A DNA stretch of 21,000 nt from Patescibacteria group bacterium. Lineage in GTDB: Bacteria > Patescibacteriota > Minisyncoccia > Minisyncoccales > Minisyncoccaceae. The translations under genes and the position numbers were made by a program. A model generated the notes under the pieces. It saw only the letters and a program-made list of their open reading frames with translations, was not told where the DNA came from and searched no databases. How positions within the stretch are numbered: the first letter of the stretch is position 1; every line of letters begins with the position of its first letter. The stretch spans positions 1-21,000 of the forward strand of contig JASGMO010000009.1 in NCBI GenBank assembly GCA_030156465.1, read 5' to 3'. This document shows, piece by piece, positions 1-7,056 of this stretch.

Positions 1-96
1 TAAAAAAGATGACTCCTGTTGAATACAGGAATCATCTCTTATCCTCTAACACTTAAAAAGTGTTTTACTGGTGTCCACTAAATGGGGCCCAGTTCA
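1..96. mobile_element. Possible end of an IS150-like (IS3 family) insertion sequence, cut by the window edge
   Basis: Read on the minus strand inward from 96, the sequence begins TGAACTGGGCCCCATTTAG and continues TGGACAC. From memory this resembles the terminal inverted repeat of IS150-type elements (TG.ACTG..CCCATTT..TGGAC), and the plus strand ends in the expected CA at 96. No transposase is visible; the body of the element would lie left of the window. A hairpin with a T-tract just inside the end (8-36) fits the transcription-blocking structures many IS elements carry. The histone-like gene stops 22 nt outside the proposed end. The opposite end and target duplication cannot be seen, so this rests on sequence resemblance only. 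Confidence 0.4.
2..36 (-). terminator. Rho-independent terminator for leftward transcription
   Basis: Positions 8-19 pair with 25-36 around a 5-nt loop. Read as minus-strand RNA the 12-bp stem is fully paired (one G-U pair at 13/31; on the plus strand this is a C/A mismatch). It is followed by six U from the A-run at 2-7. The orientation therefore fits transcripts leaving the histone-like gene at 119-265. It may belong to the proposed IS end rather than to the gene. A smaller stem (48-53 with 59-64) lies just upstream. Confidence 0.8.
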
Positions 97-118
97 CAAT
101 GAGCTGTTTTAGTAGAAA

Positions 119-265
119 TTATTTTTTCTTCTTTGCTGGAGCTTTTTTCTTTGCTACTTTTTTTGTAGCTGGTTTCTTTTTTGCTACTTTTTTTGTAGCT
201 GGTTTTTTTACAGCTGGCTTCTTTTTTGCAGGAGCCTTTTTAGCTGCAGCTTTTTTTACTGCCAT
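119..265 (-). CDS. Lysine/alanine-rich histone H1-like small basic protein
   Basis: This 48-residue ORF begins MAVKKAAAKKAPAKKK and is built almost only of Lys, Ala, Pro, Val and Thr, with a ten-residue unit (KKPATKKVAK) given twice. No acidic residue is present. The composition matches histone H1-like or AlgP-type C-terminal tails, which bind DNA or RNA through charge and are disordered; a nucleoid-associated role is inferred. It is too short to hold a folded DNA-binding domain. The ATG at 265 has no Shine-Dalgarno; a TTGACA box lies about 100 nt upstream. It follows murB and is followed by a strong terminator, so it is probably the last gene of the leftward unit. A purely translational or ribosome-associated role cannot be excluded. 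Confidence 0.75.
   Translation of the reverse strand: MAVKKAAAKKAPAKKKPAVKKPATKKVAKKKPATKKVAKKKAPAKKKK
151..205. repeat. 30-nt tandem duplication inside the histone-like gene
   Basis: Positions 151-175 recur exactly at 181-205, a 30-nt period equal to ten codons. The copies are identical at the DNA level, not only in protein, which points to recent slippage or unequal recombination in this low-complexity gene. Confidence 0.85.
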
Positions 266-336
266 TTTTTTAGAAAAAGTTAAACTTTATTAATCGACCT
301 TTTTCTTCTTATAAATTATTTTCACTTTCTATTTAT

Positions 337-365
337 ATTTTCCTCTTTATAAAAAAATTTGTCAA
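337..365 (-). promoter_or_regulatory. Candidate promoter before the histone-like gene
   Basis: A perfect TTGACA (-35) lies at 360-365 on the minus strand just after murB. At 17-bp spacing the -10 would be the poor GAAAAT (337-342); better TATAAA-like hexamers fall at non-standard spacing. The -35 is clear, the -10 is not. The 109-bp gap (266-374) holds no gene. Confidence 0.3.
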
Positions 366-374
366 TAGTTTTTT

Positions 375-1235
375 CTAAAAAATTTTTATTTCTTCTTCAA
401 GTTTAATTAAAAATTTTTCTTCTACTTGTTTTTTAATAATTTTTATCAATGATAGAACATCATCTGATGTTGCATTGCCCAAATTAATAATAAAATTTGC
501 ATGATCTTCGGCTATTTTTGCATCACCAATCTGCTTCCCCTTTAATCCTGCTTTCTCAATCAATTCACCAGCAGAAAAATTATCTCCATTTTTAAAAATA
601 GAACCAATTGAAAATCCTTTTGGTTGTTTTAATATTCTTTTACTTAAATTATTTTTAATTTTTTGTTTGATTTCTTCTGTATTTCCTTTTTCTAATTCTA
701 AAATAGCAGAAGTAATAATTAAATTAGGATTATTTTTAAAAATACTATTCCTATATCCAAAATTACAATCTTCCTTAGAAAACTCTCTTTCTATAATTTT
801 TTTATCTTTTACTTCTAGCGCTTTAACTTTTTTTATTGAGTTAGATATTTCTCCACCAAAGGCCCCTGCGTTGCCATTAATTGCTCCTGCAAGCGTTCCT
901 GGTATGCCGACTGCCCATTCTAATCCAGTATAGCTATCCAGCTTATTAACTAGGTAATTGAGGGGGACACTTGCATTAACTTCTATTAGATTATTATCAA
1001 TTAAAAAATTATTACTTGAATTAAAAACAATCACCATGCCATCGTAGCCCTCGCTTGAAAAAAGAATATTGCTTCCCCCTCCAATTACTAGAAATTTTAA
1101 ATCTATTTCTAATGCTTTTTCTATTGCTCTTTTAAGATCTTTTGGATCGCTTGCCTCAATTAAATATTTTGCAGGTCCACCAATTCTAAAAGTAGAATAT
1201 TTTGACAATAAAACATTTTCTTTTAGTCCTTCCAT
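375..1235 (-). CDS. murB: UDP-N-acetylenolpyruvoylglucosamine reductase
   Basis: MurB is the cytoplasmic FAD enzyme that reduces UDP-GlcNAc-enolpyruvate to UDP-MurNAc with NADPH in peptidoglycan synthesis. The 286-residue protein shows the FAD-binding region with TFRIGGPA (15-22) and VIGGGSNILF (50-59), then GIPGTLAGAINGNAGAFGGE (110-129), GYRNSIFK (160-167), and the C-terminal domain with GFSIGSIFKN, whose Ser212 matches the catalytic serine. EDHANFIIN and an acidic C-terminal LEEE follow. Length and motifs fit the shorter type II MurB rather than the longer E. coli type. The start overlaps the upstream O-antigen-ligase-like gene by 13 nt and has no good Shine-Dalgarno. Presence of murB implies that this organism makes its own peptidoglycan precursors. 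Confidence 0.95.
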   Translation of the reverse strand: MEGLKENVLLSKYSTFRIGGPAKYLIEASDPKDLKRAIEKALEIDLKFLVIGGGSNILFSSEGYDGMVIVFNSSNNFLIDNNLIEVNASVPLNYLVNKLDSYTGLEWAVGIPGTLAGAINGNAGAFGGEISNSIKKVKALEVKDKKIIEREFSKEDCNFGYRNSIFKNNPNLIITSAILELEKGNTEEIKQKIKNNLSKRILKQPKGFSIGSIFKNGDNFSAGELIEKAGLKGKQIGDAKIAEDHANFIINLGNATSDDVLSLIKIIKKQVEEKFLIKLEEEIKIF

Positions 1236-2914
1236 AATTCTATCTTATTAAATAATTCATTATCATTTGGATTTAACTCTAACGCTTTTTTATATTCTTC
1301 TAGTGCCAACTCTCTTTCTCCACTTTCTTCAAATGCTCTGCCTAGGGCATAATAAATATCATAATTCTGTGGCGCTAATTTTTTTGCTTCTTGATAGTTG
1401 TAAATAATGTCCTCTGTTTTTTCTTCTTCTAGAAAATTAATATTTTCATAAAGAAATCCTAATTTTTGCCATGATTGAAAATTGTTCTTATCAATCTCTA
1501 TAGCTTTTTTGGCATATTTTTCTGAAAGAGATATGTTTTCTTCAATCATATTTCTTTGTTCATTGATTTTTTCTTGAGTTACCCATCTTTCCTCAAAGTA
1601 CTGACTTGCATTTAGTAAATATAGTTTTGATAATGCGATATAATAATCACTAATCTCAAAAGATTGGATTGATTTTTCCATTTCATTTATTGATTTTCCC
1701 AACAACTCACCCGATAAAAAATAATCTAATGAGCGATTATAATGATTATCTGCTTTAATATAATTATAATAATTAAAACCAGCAAAAACAAATATAATTA
1801 ATAATGCCACAATCATTGCTTTCTCTATTTTAATTTCTTTTCTTTCTTTAATCCAAGAATTAAACAATATGAAAAATATTAATATTATAAATATATCTAT
1901 TGCTCCAAAGAAAAATAACAGAGAAAAGGAAAATGCCATAGGGAAAATAATATCATCTTCTTTTAAGAAATTTTTAAATCCCTCAAAGTAGAAAAATGAA
2001 AGAAAGATTAATAGGGAAATAGTGCCTAAAAGACCCAAGGTCACAATGAAAGTTAAAATCATACTTGATCCCTCGCTAGCAACCAAGTAGGGATTAGTTA
2101 GGTTAATTTCTTTATCTTTATATAAAGAAAACTGATAATGATAAGTTGACGGTCCCGAGCCAAGAAATAGATTTTTTACACTCTCTGTTAAGCTACCCTT
2201 AGCAATAGAAATACTTTGATCATAAGAAATATTTCCAACTTCTTTAGTTTCACTTAATGGAATTGGAATTAAAAAACATATTAAAAAAGCAATTAATATA
2301 AATAACAATGGCATTGTTTTTTTAATTTCAAAATTGCAATTTACAAGTTTTTTGTAAAAAATTAGAAATGTTCCAACTAATAAGATAAACCAAGTTATCT
2401 TTATATCAACAAAAAATAAAAACACAAAAAATAATATTATTGGCGCAATAATTCTTTTATCTCTATACTGAGGAATTAAAAATAATAAAGACAAGGCAGT
2501 TATTATTGATAATTGACTAATATTTAACACTTCGTTACCAATAAAAGATTGAATAAAAAAATAAATAACTGCCATTATGTTACCTAGCACAAAAAATTTA
2601 AATATTTCTCCAAAATCTTCTTTTTTAAAGTAAGAGAAGATAACAAAAATAGAAATAAAAGCAAATAGTGACTCTGTGCCCTTACCCCACAAACTTAGGA
2701 ATATATTTTTGGAGAAGATAAATGAAAGCAAGATAGAAGAAAAAAACAATAATACCAACTTGTTGTAAATTATTTTCTGTGGCTTAAAGAAGTTAAATAA
2801 TAAAAGTGAAAATGCAAAAACAACAACAAAAAGGGTATTAACCAAACTTGTTTGAGTAATTAAAAACAAAGGTAAGAGAAATAAAAAAAATGAAAATATA
2901 TGTTTGTTAGTCAT
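1223..2914 (-). CDS. O-antigen ligase/polymerase-like membrane protein with C-terminal TPRs
   Basis: This is a 563-residue polytopic protein. Roughly the first 400 residues are a series of hydrophobic segments separated by short loops. A large extracytoplasmic loop contains GSGPSTYHYQFSLY followed by a polar stretch, the arrangement seen in WaaL/Wzy (O-antigen ligase) proteins. The last ~150 residues are helical TPR repeats, ending with YDIYYALGRAFEESGERE and a final repeat (LEEYKKALELNPND). Family members move lipid-linked glycans, so cell-surface polysaccharide assembly is likely; the acceptor is unknown. ATG 2914 (MTNKHIFSFF) was chosen over an upstream in-frame start at 2989 because the longer form would overlap the previous gene by 83 nt and adds a non-membrane leader; the chosen start overlaps by 8 nt. 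Confidence 0.8.
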   Translation of the reverse strand: MTNKHIFSFFLFLLPLFLITQTSLVNTLFVVVFAFSLLLFNFFKPQKIIYNKLVLLFFSSILLSFIFSKNIFLSLWGKGTESLFAFISIFVIFSYFKKEDFGEIFKFFVLGNIMAVIYFFIQSFIGNEVLNISQLSIITALSLLFLIPQYRDKRIIAPIILFFVFLFFVDIKITWFILLVGTFLIFYKKLVNCNFEIKKTMPLLFILIAFLICFLIPIPLSETKEVGNISYDQSISIAKGSLTESVKNLFLGSGPSTYHYQFSLYKDKEINLTNPYLVASEGSSMILTFIVTLGLLGTISLLIFLSFFYFEGFKNFLKEDDIIFPMAFSFSLLFFFGAIDIFIILIFFILFNSWIKERKEIKIEKAMIVALLIIFVFAGFNYYNYIKADNHYNRSLDYFLSGELLGKSINEMEKSIQSFEISDYYIALSKLYLLNASQYFEERWVTQEKINEQRNMIEENISLSEKYAKKAIEIDKNNFQSWQKLGFLYENINFLEEEKTEDIIYNYQEAKKLAPQNYDIYYALGRAFEESGERELALEEYKKALELNPNDNELFNKIELWKD

Positions 2915-4106
2915 TTTTAGTTGCATTAATGCCAGCAACATATCCTGTAGTCCAACAAACTTGGAGATTATATCCTCCAGATGGACCATCTATATCAAGC
3001 ACTTCACCAGCAAAATATAAATTATTAATTATTTTTGATTTCATTGTTTTTGAATCAACTTCTTTGAGAGAGATTCCTCCTGAAGTAATCATTGCTTTAT
3101 CAAAACCTAATAATCCAACAACATTAAATTCTATTTCTTTAACAACTCTTACTAATCTCAATCTTTCTTCTTTGGTAAGATTGTTTATTTTTCTTGCTTT
3201 AGGAATGCTACTAAAATTAAGGATAAATGGAATTAACTTTTCGGGTATAAAATCAGATAAAAATGTAGAAACAAACTTATTTTTTTTCTTTTCAAATATT
3301 TTTTGAAAATATTTATCAAGCTCTTCTTTATTTTTATTGGGGAATAGATCTAAAATTATTATATCTTTTGGTTTAATATTTTTACTTATATTTAGAATCA
3401 TTGGACCGCTTAATCCAAAATGGGTGAATAATAGATCACCACAATATTTTTTCTTGTTTACAGTAATACAAATATCTTTTAGAGATATCCCCTGTAGTGA
3501 TTTTGTCCATTTTTCTTTTATCTCAATAGGAGTTAGCGCTGGTTTTAATTCAGTAATAGTGTGCCCAATATCCCAAGCGAAAGCGTCTCCTGTTGACCCA
3601 GTAACGCTATATGACTTACCTCCCGTGCAAATAATATAGTTTCTGCCCTCTATCACCTCTCCATTACTTAATGTTATTAATTTAATCCTGCCACTTTCTC
3701 TTTTAATTTCAGAAACAGGAGAAGATGTTAATATCTTAACTTTATTTTCCTTTAATTTAGATAATAAAAACTTCAAAACATCTTTTGAATTTCCACTTTC
3801 TGGATATATTTTATTTCCCTCTTTTTTTAATCCAATTTCTTCAAAAAATTCAATTGCTTTTTGAAAATTGAATATTGAAAATGATGACAAAAGAAAATCA
3901 CCATTTTTACCAAATTTACTACAAAATTCTTTATTGCTTTTTTCAATACAGCTTAAGTTGCACCTTCCTCCACCAGTTAAAAGCAATTTATTGCCTAGTT
4001 TATCATTCTTCTCAATTAATAATACTTTCGCACCTAAAGAAGATGCACTGATTGCAGATATCATTCCAGCGGGACCACCTCCAATTATAACAACATCGTA
4101 TTTCAT
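2907..4106 (-). CDS. YhiN/HI0933-family NAD(P)/FAD-dependent oxidoreductase
   Basis: The 399-residue flavoprotein starts with a Rossmann FAD site (VVIIGGGPAGM, about 5-15), followed by KLGNKLLLTGGGRCNLS, the hallmark of the HI0933/YhiN (BaiN-like) family. The C-terminus holds the second FAD contact, ITSGGISLKEVD and LYFAGEVLDIDGPSGGYNLQ. The length is normal for the family (about 400). These enzymes are widespread and mostly uncharacterised; some annotations call them aminoacetone oxidase-like. No substrate can be assigned from sequence. Its start overlaps the stop of ychF by 4 nt (ATGA) and its end overlaps the ligase-like gene, so it is translated as part of the same message. Confidence 0.88.
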   Translation of the reverse strand: MKYDVVIIGGGPAGMISAISASSLGAKVLLIEKNDKLGNKLLLTGGGRCNLSCIEKSNKEFCSKFGKNGDFLLSSFSIFNFQKAIEFFEEIGLKKEGNKIYPESGNSKDVLKFLLSKLKENKVKILTSSPVSEIKRESGRIKLITLSNGEVIEGRNYIICTGGKSYSVTGSTGDAFAWDIGHTITELKPALTPIEIKEKWTKSLQGISLKDICITVNKKKYCGDLLFTHFGLSGPMILNISKNIKPKDIIILDLFPNKNKEELDKYFQKIFEKKKNKFVSTFLSDFIPEKLIPFILNFSSIPKARKINNLTKEERLRLVRVVKEIEFNVVGLLGFDKAMITSGGISLKEVDSKTMKSKIINNLYFAGEVLDIDGPSGGYNLQVCWTTGYVAGINATKND

Positions 4107-5152
4107 ATCTTAAACTCAATTACATCACCATCTTTAACAATATATTCTTTCCCTTCTGTTCTAATCATACCCTTTTCTCTTGCCTTTGCAAAACCATTAC
4201 AATCAATTAAGTCCTTCCAATTAATAACTTCGGCCCTAATAAACTTATCCTCAAAATCACTATGAATTGCACTACCTGCCTGTGGAGCAGACGAGCCACT
4301 CTTTATAGTCCATGCTCTTGTTTCATCGCTTCCTGTTGTAAAGAAATTAATTAGACCAAGCAACCTATATGCCTCTTTAATTAATTCATTTAACTTTGGC
4401 TCTATCCCCAGCTCCTTTTGTTCTTCTTCGGACAATTCACCACTTTCAACTTCTGTTAAAATATCCATAAAAATATGTGCTTTGTCTTTGAAGTATTCTA
4501 AAACTTCTGGAGAAACATCTTTTTGTTCTCCATTCAATAGATATAACCTTGGCTTTGATGATAGTAATTGATAACTATCAACTATTTTCTTTTCTTCGTC
4601 GCTTAAAGAAATATCAGATATTATTTTTCCATCTTTTAATAATTCATAAACCTTCTTAAGAACTTCTGACTCTTTAACTGCTTCTTTTTTATTTGCCCTA
4701 ATTTCCTTCTCAAGGGAAGCCAATCGTTTTTCTATCGTTTCAATATCTTTCAATATCATCTCCATATCTAAAATTTCTTTGTCTTTCAAAATATCTAAAT
4801 CATCTCTTGTTTTAATTACATTCTCGTTTTTAAAACAACGAAGGACATAGACAATCGCATCCGTCTCTCTGATATTAGCTAAAAACTTGTTTCCTAGACC
4901 CTCGCCCTTGCTTGCTCCCTCAACAAGACCTGCTATATCAACAAACTCAATAGTTGCATATATTTTCTTTGCTGATTTTGTAAGATTGGCTAATTCTCCC
5001 ACTCTTGAATCAGGAACACAAGTAACCCCAACATTTGGATCAATTGTACAAAATGGATAATTAGCAATATCCACTTGTTTTTTAGTAATTAATTGAAACA
5101 AAGTTGATTTTCCAACATTAGGAAAACCAACAATTCCTATCTGTAATGCCAT
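4103..5152 (-). CDS. ychF: YchF/OLA1-type ribosome-associated P-loop nucleotidase
   Basis: YchF is a translation-associated Obg-family NTPase that binds ribosomes and often prefers ATP. The 349-residue protein has the P-loop GFPNVGKST (9-17), switch region NYPFCTIDPNVGV, DIAGLVEGASKGEGLGNKFL (from 72), a coiled-coil insertion around 125-170, and a C-terminal TGS domain with RAWTIKSGSSAPQAG and IRTEGKEYIVKDGDVIEF. It is slightly shorter than E. coli YchF (363). The base-recognition motif, usually N-x-x-E, reads NGEQ (207-210). Its ATG overlaps the stop of the upstream ATP-cone gene by one base (TAATG) and its TGA overlaps the next start (ATGA), so it is probably coupled to both neighbours. Confidence 0.95.
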   Translation of the reverse strand: MALQIGIVGFPNVGKSTLFQLITKKQVDIANYPFCTIDPNVGVTCVPDSRVGELANLTKSAKKIYATIEFVDIAGLVEGASKGEGLGNKFLANIRETDAIVYVLRCFKNENVIKTRDDLDILKDKEILDMEMILKDIETIEKRLASLEKEIRANKKEAVKESEVLKKVYELLKDGKIISDISLSDEEKKIVDSYQLLSSKPRLYLLNGEQKDVSPEVLEYFKDKAHIFMDILTEVESGELSEEEQKELGIEPKLNELIKEAYRLLGLINFFTTGSDETRAWTIKSGSSAPQAGSAIHSDFEDKFIRAEVINWKDLIDCNGFAKAREKGMIRTEGKEYIVKDGDVIEFKI

Positions 5153-6012
5153 TATCTTTTATTTATTAAAACCTCTGCTTGATTTTTAATCTTTTCTAAA
5201 CTTGCTTTTGATATACTAGCTGATTTTGATAATTTATCAATATCAATATCAAGAACTTCTTTAGCTAGTAATATCCCTTCTTTTTGAAATATATTAAATA
5301 TATGTTTTGTCAACGCTGGTAAAATTGTAACAGGATACAACTTCTTTTCTTCAATCAATTTTTCAAGTCCTCTTTTTTGAGGATACTTCCAACCCAATAA
5401 TTTAATGTCCTTACAATCAGAATATTTTATTGCATCTTTGGTAAACTTAGTATTTGTAACAATGAAAGATCTTAATTTTTTATTGGGAAAAGTATTGCCC
5501 TTTTCAATATCTTCTAAAATGGCAAAGCTCTTAAGGGAAACATTAATATCTATCCTAGAATTGTGGCTATTTCTATACTTACATTCTCCAATAAAAAAAT
5601 GACTATTATTTTCTGCTAAAAAATCAATTTCATAGTGACCACATTTTCCAGAAATAATTTTTCCCTCTTTAATTATTAAACAATAATTAGAAAGTATCTT
5701 TTTAGTAAAATCTTCAAACAAAAAACCTTCAGGACCAAGTCGCCTGATTCCTTCTTTTAGAGAAAACTTCATTGAAAGTTGAATATCTTTATCTTTTAGC
5801 TTTTTCTTAACCTTCTTGAATATCTCTGAAGTTTTAATACCATCATATACCTCACCTTCCAATTCTAAAGCTATTTCTTTTGCTAAAGAAAAAGAAGCTC
5901 CTGCTCTTAGTGCAGAATTATAAACCTTATTAGATGAAAAAGGCTCCCTCTCCTTATTAAGTTTTATAACCTCAATCAAATTTTGATTTGACGTCTTCTT
6001 TAATTCTTTCAT
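5152..6012 (-). CDS. ATP-cone domain fused to an Mrr-like PD-(D/E)XK nuclease-like domain
   Basis: The protein is 286 residues. Residues ~12-95 (LIEVIKLNKEREPFSSNKV onward) look like an ATP-cone, the nucleotide-sensing module of ribonucleotide reductase and NrdR. Residues ~92-200 begin GPEGFLFEDFTKKIL and carry an apparent PD-(D/E)XK core: Glu100, Asp130 in HYEID, and Glu143-Cys-Lys145 in GECKYRN, as in Mrr-type restriction endonucleases. The last ~60 residues are helical and resemble a helix-hairpin-helix tail. A nucleotide-regulated nuclease is inferred; the target is unknown. No methyltransferase or specificity gene is nearby. The ATG at 6012 overlaps the upstream gene by 41 nt; a TTG at 5979 (Leu12) would reduce this to 8 nt and sits just at the domain start, so the start is uncertain. 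Confidence 0.75.
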   Translation of the reverse strand: MKELKKTSNQNLIEVIKLNKEREPFSSNKVYNSALRAGASFSLAKEIALELEGEVYDGIKTSEIFKKVKKKLKDKDIQLSMKFSLKEGIRRLGPEGFLFEDFTKKILSNYCLIIKEGKIISGKCGHYEIDFLAENNSHFFIGECKYRNSHNSRIDINVSLKSFAILEDIEKGNTFPNKKLRSFIVTNTKFTKDAIKYSDCKDIKLLGWKYPQKRGLEKLIEEKKLYPVTILPALTKHIFNIFQKEGILLAKEVLDIDIDKLSKSASISKASLEKIKNQAEVLINKR

Positions 6013-6241
6013 AATTATTTGTTGCTCTTTTTATTTTAAAGCTATTTTTAATGTAGCCCAAACCAATAATAATAATTATAAAACCAATAAAGTAAACTAA
6101 AACTTTAACTGCTTCTAACGGCCAGATTATAAAAGATAGTCCAAGCAAAACTGCTACTAATCCAGTAACAAAAACTATCCACCAATTACTGCTGACTTTT
6201 TTAACATAATTATCAAAAATATTTATCATAAAAAAATTCAT
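5972..6241 (-). CDS. Small two-helix membrane protein, DUF308/HdeD-like
   Basis: This 89-residue protein has two hydrophobic helices: WWIVFVTGLVAVLLGLSFII (about 20-39) and the segment at about 43-62, joined by WPLEAVK. The spacing and the WW...GL..I..P pattern resemble one repeat of DUF308/HdeD membrane proteins, which normally have three such helix pairs; this would be a single-repeat form. A basic tail follows. No function is known for such short forms. ATG 6241 is two bases after the MazG stop; a second ATG at 6229 (MINIFDNY) is equally possible because neither has a Shine-Dalgarno. The end overlaps the ATP-cone gene by 41 nt or less. Confidence 0.65.
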   Translation of the reverse strand: MNFFMINIFDNYVKKVSSNWWIVFVTGLVAVLLGLSFIIWPLEAVKVLVYFIGFIIIIIGLGYIKNSFKIKRATNNYERIKEDVKSKFD

Positions 6242-6243
6242 AT

Positions 6244-6573
6244 TTATCTATTATCACCACTACCGTGGAGCTCATTTCTTTGTTGTCTTGATTGAAGCTT
6301 CTCTATATTCTTTTGTGCAACATCTTCTAATGATATATTTAATTCTTTTGATAAGTTAGCAATATACCACAAGACATCGCCTAATTCTTTGGTAATTTCC
6401 ACTTTTTTCTCTTCAGAGATAATGCCATCATTATCCCTCAAAACTTTTTTCATCTTTTCAGCAACTTCGCCTGCTTCACCTACTAAGCCAAGTGTAGGAT
6501 ATATAAAGTTATTGTCTTTATTAGGATAAATTGCTGTTTCCCTTGCTTTTGTTTGGTATTCTTCAAATGTCAT
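6244..6573 (-). CDS. MazG-like nucleoside triphosphate pyrophosphohydrolase
   Basis: The 109-residue all-alpha protein has the MazG metal-binding signature: Glu33-x-x-Glu36 in GLVGEAGEVAEKMKK and Glu63-x-x-Asp66 in ELGDVLWYIANLS. Members hydrolyse (d)NTPs to monophosphate and pyrophosphate, usually to clear damaged or excess nucleotides. It is a single-domain form, much shorter than E. coli MazG (about 263), and likely works as an oligomer. ATG 6573 (MTFEEYQTKA) was chosen over the GTG at 6588 because that GTG overlaps a TATAAT box and only adds Asn-rich residues. The promoter box ends 6 nt before the ATG, suggesting that this is the first gene of the leftward murB-ychF unit and is translated from a leaderless message. 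Confidence 0.85.
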   Translation of the reverse strand: MTFEEYQTKARETAIYPNKDNNFIYPTLGLVGEAGEVAEKMKKVLRDNDGIISEEKKVEITKELGDVLWYIANLSKELNISLEDVAQKNIEKLQSRQQRNELHGSGDNR

Positions 6574-6579
6574 ATTATT

Positions 6580-6585
6580 ATTATA
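6580..6585 (-). promoter_or_regulatory. Candidate -10 box for the MazG-ychF-murB unit (leaderless)
   Basis: A consensus TATAAT on the minus strand ends 6 nt before the chosen ATG at 6573, placing the predicted start of transcription at the start codon. The -35 region at 17-bp spacing (TAGATT, inside the end of the upstream gene) is poor, so confidence is moderate. The same -10 to ATG spacing occurs before the CapA-like gene. Confidence 0.45.
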
Positions 6586-6597
6586 CACTAAAAACGA

Positions 6598-7056
6598 TTA
6601 AAAATCTAATTTTTTCTTAATTAAATAGGCTAACAGCCCTCCACTAATAGCGGTAAGCAATTGAGGCCAACTCATCATTGATAAAACTATAGGGTTATTA
6701 ATAAAGATGCTAGCGGTTAAAAATAATAACAATGCTTTTAATATTCCACCAGAAAATAATGCTAGATAATAATTTTTAATTAATTTAAAGGAAGAAACTA
6801 AAATAATATTTCCAAGCATAATAAATGGAAGCATAATTGCCATTGGCATAAATCCTAATGATAATGAAATTACACTAGGCAAAAAACATAGAAGAATAGC
6901 ACTTCTGTACCCCAACAAAAAGAATGATAAAATTAATGTTGCGTTAACAATTGTGCCAGTTATAAATTGGTTACCAATGAATGGTGCTAAAAAAGCAATC
7001 ACAAGAAGTGCGATAAATTGAGCTAGTACTGTGCTATTTGTTTTTGTTATTTCCAT
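6598..7056 (-). CDS. Small polytopic membrane protein following the [FeFe] hydrogenase
   Basis: The 152-residue protein is almost entirely hydrophobic, with about five transmembrane segments (near 11-27, 34-56, 68-86, 96-118 and 128-146) and a KKKLDF tail. Features include APFIGNQFITGTIVNATLI and MMSWPQLLTAISGG. The compact fold with a conserved asparagine after helix 1 recalls ECF-transporter S-components, but no ligand can be named. I recall similar proteins beside Fe-hydrogenase genes in Parcubacteria, sometimes annotated simply as iron hydrogenase by association; this is from memory. The gene overlaps the hydrogenase by 23 nt, which implies coupled translation and perhaps a membrane anchor or partner role. 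No energy-coupling ATPase is nearby. Confidence 0.7.
   Translation of the reverse strand: MEITKTNSTVLAQFIALLVIAFLAPFIGNQFITGTIVNATLILSFFLLGYRSAILLCFLPSVISLSLGFMPMAIMLPFIMLGNIILVSSFKLIKNYYLALFSGGILKALLLFLTASIFINNPIVLSMMSWPQLLTAISGGLLAYLIKKKLDF

Noticed and set aside
60..293. Plus-strand frame rich in Phe and Ala over the histone-like gene
   Set aside because: It is the antisense of the AAA/GCT-rich minus-strand gene; the Phe/Ala repeats are the complement of Lys/Ala codons, and the minus frame has a better start, stop and terminator.
266..374. Small RNA or riboswitch in the murB to histone-like gap
   Set aside because: The stretch is purine-rich AT sequence on the minus strand with no stable hairpins or known riboswitch core; only a -35-like box is seen.
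2915..2989. Longer start for the O-antigen-ligase-like protein
   Set aside because: The extra 25 residues are coded inside the conserved C-terminus of the YhiN-like gene in another frame and do not resemble a membrane leader.
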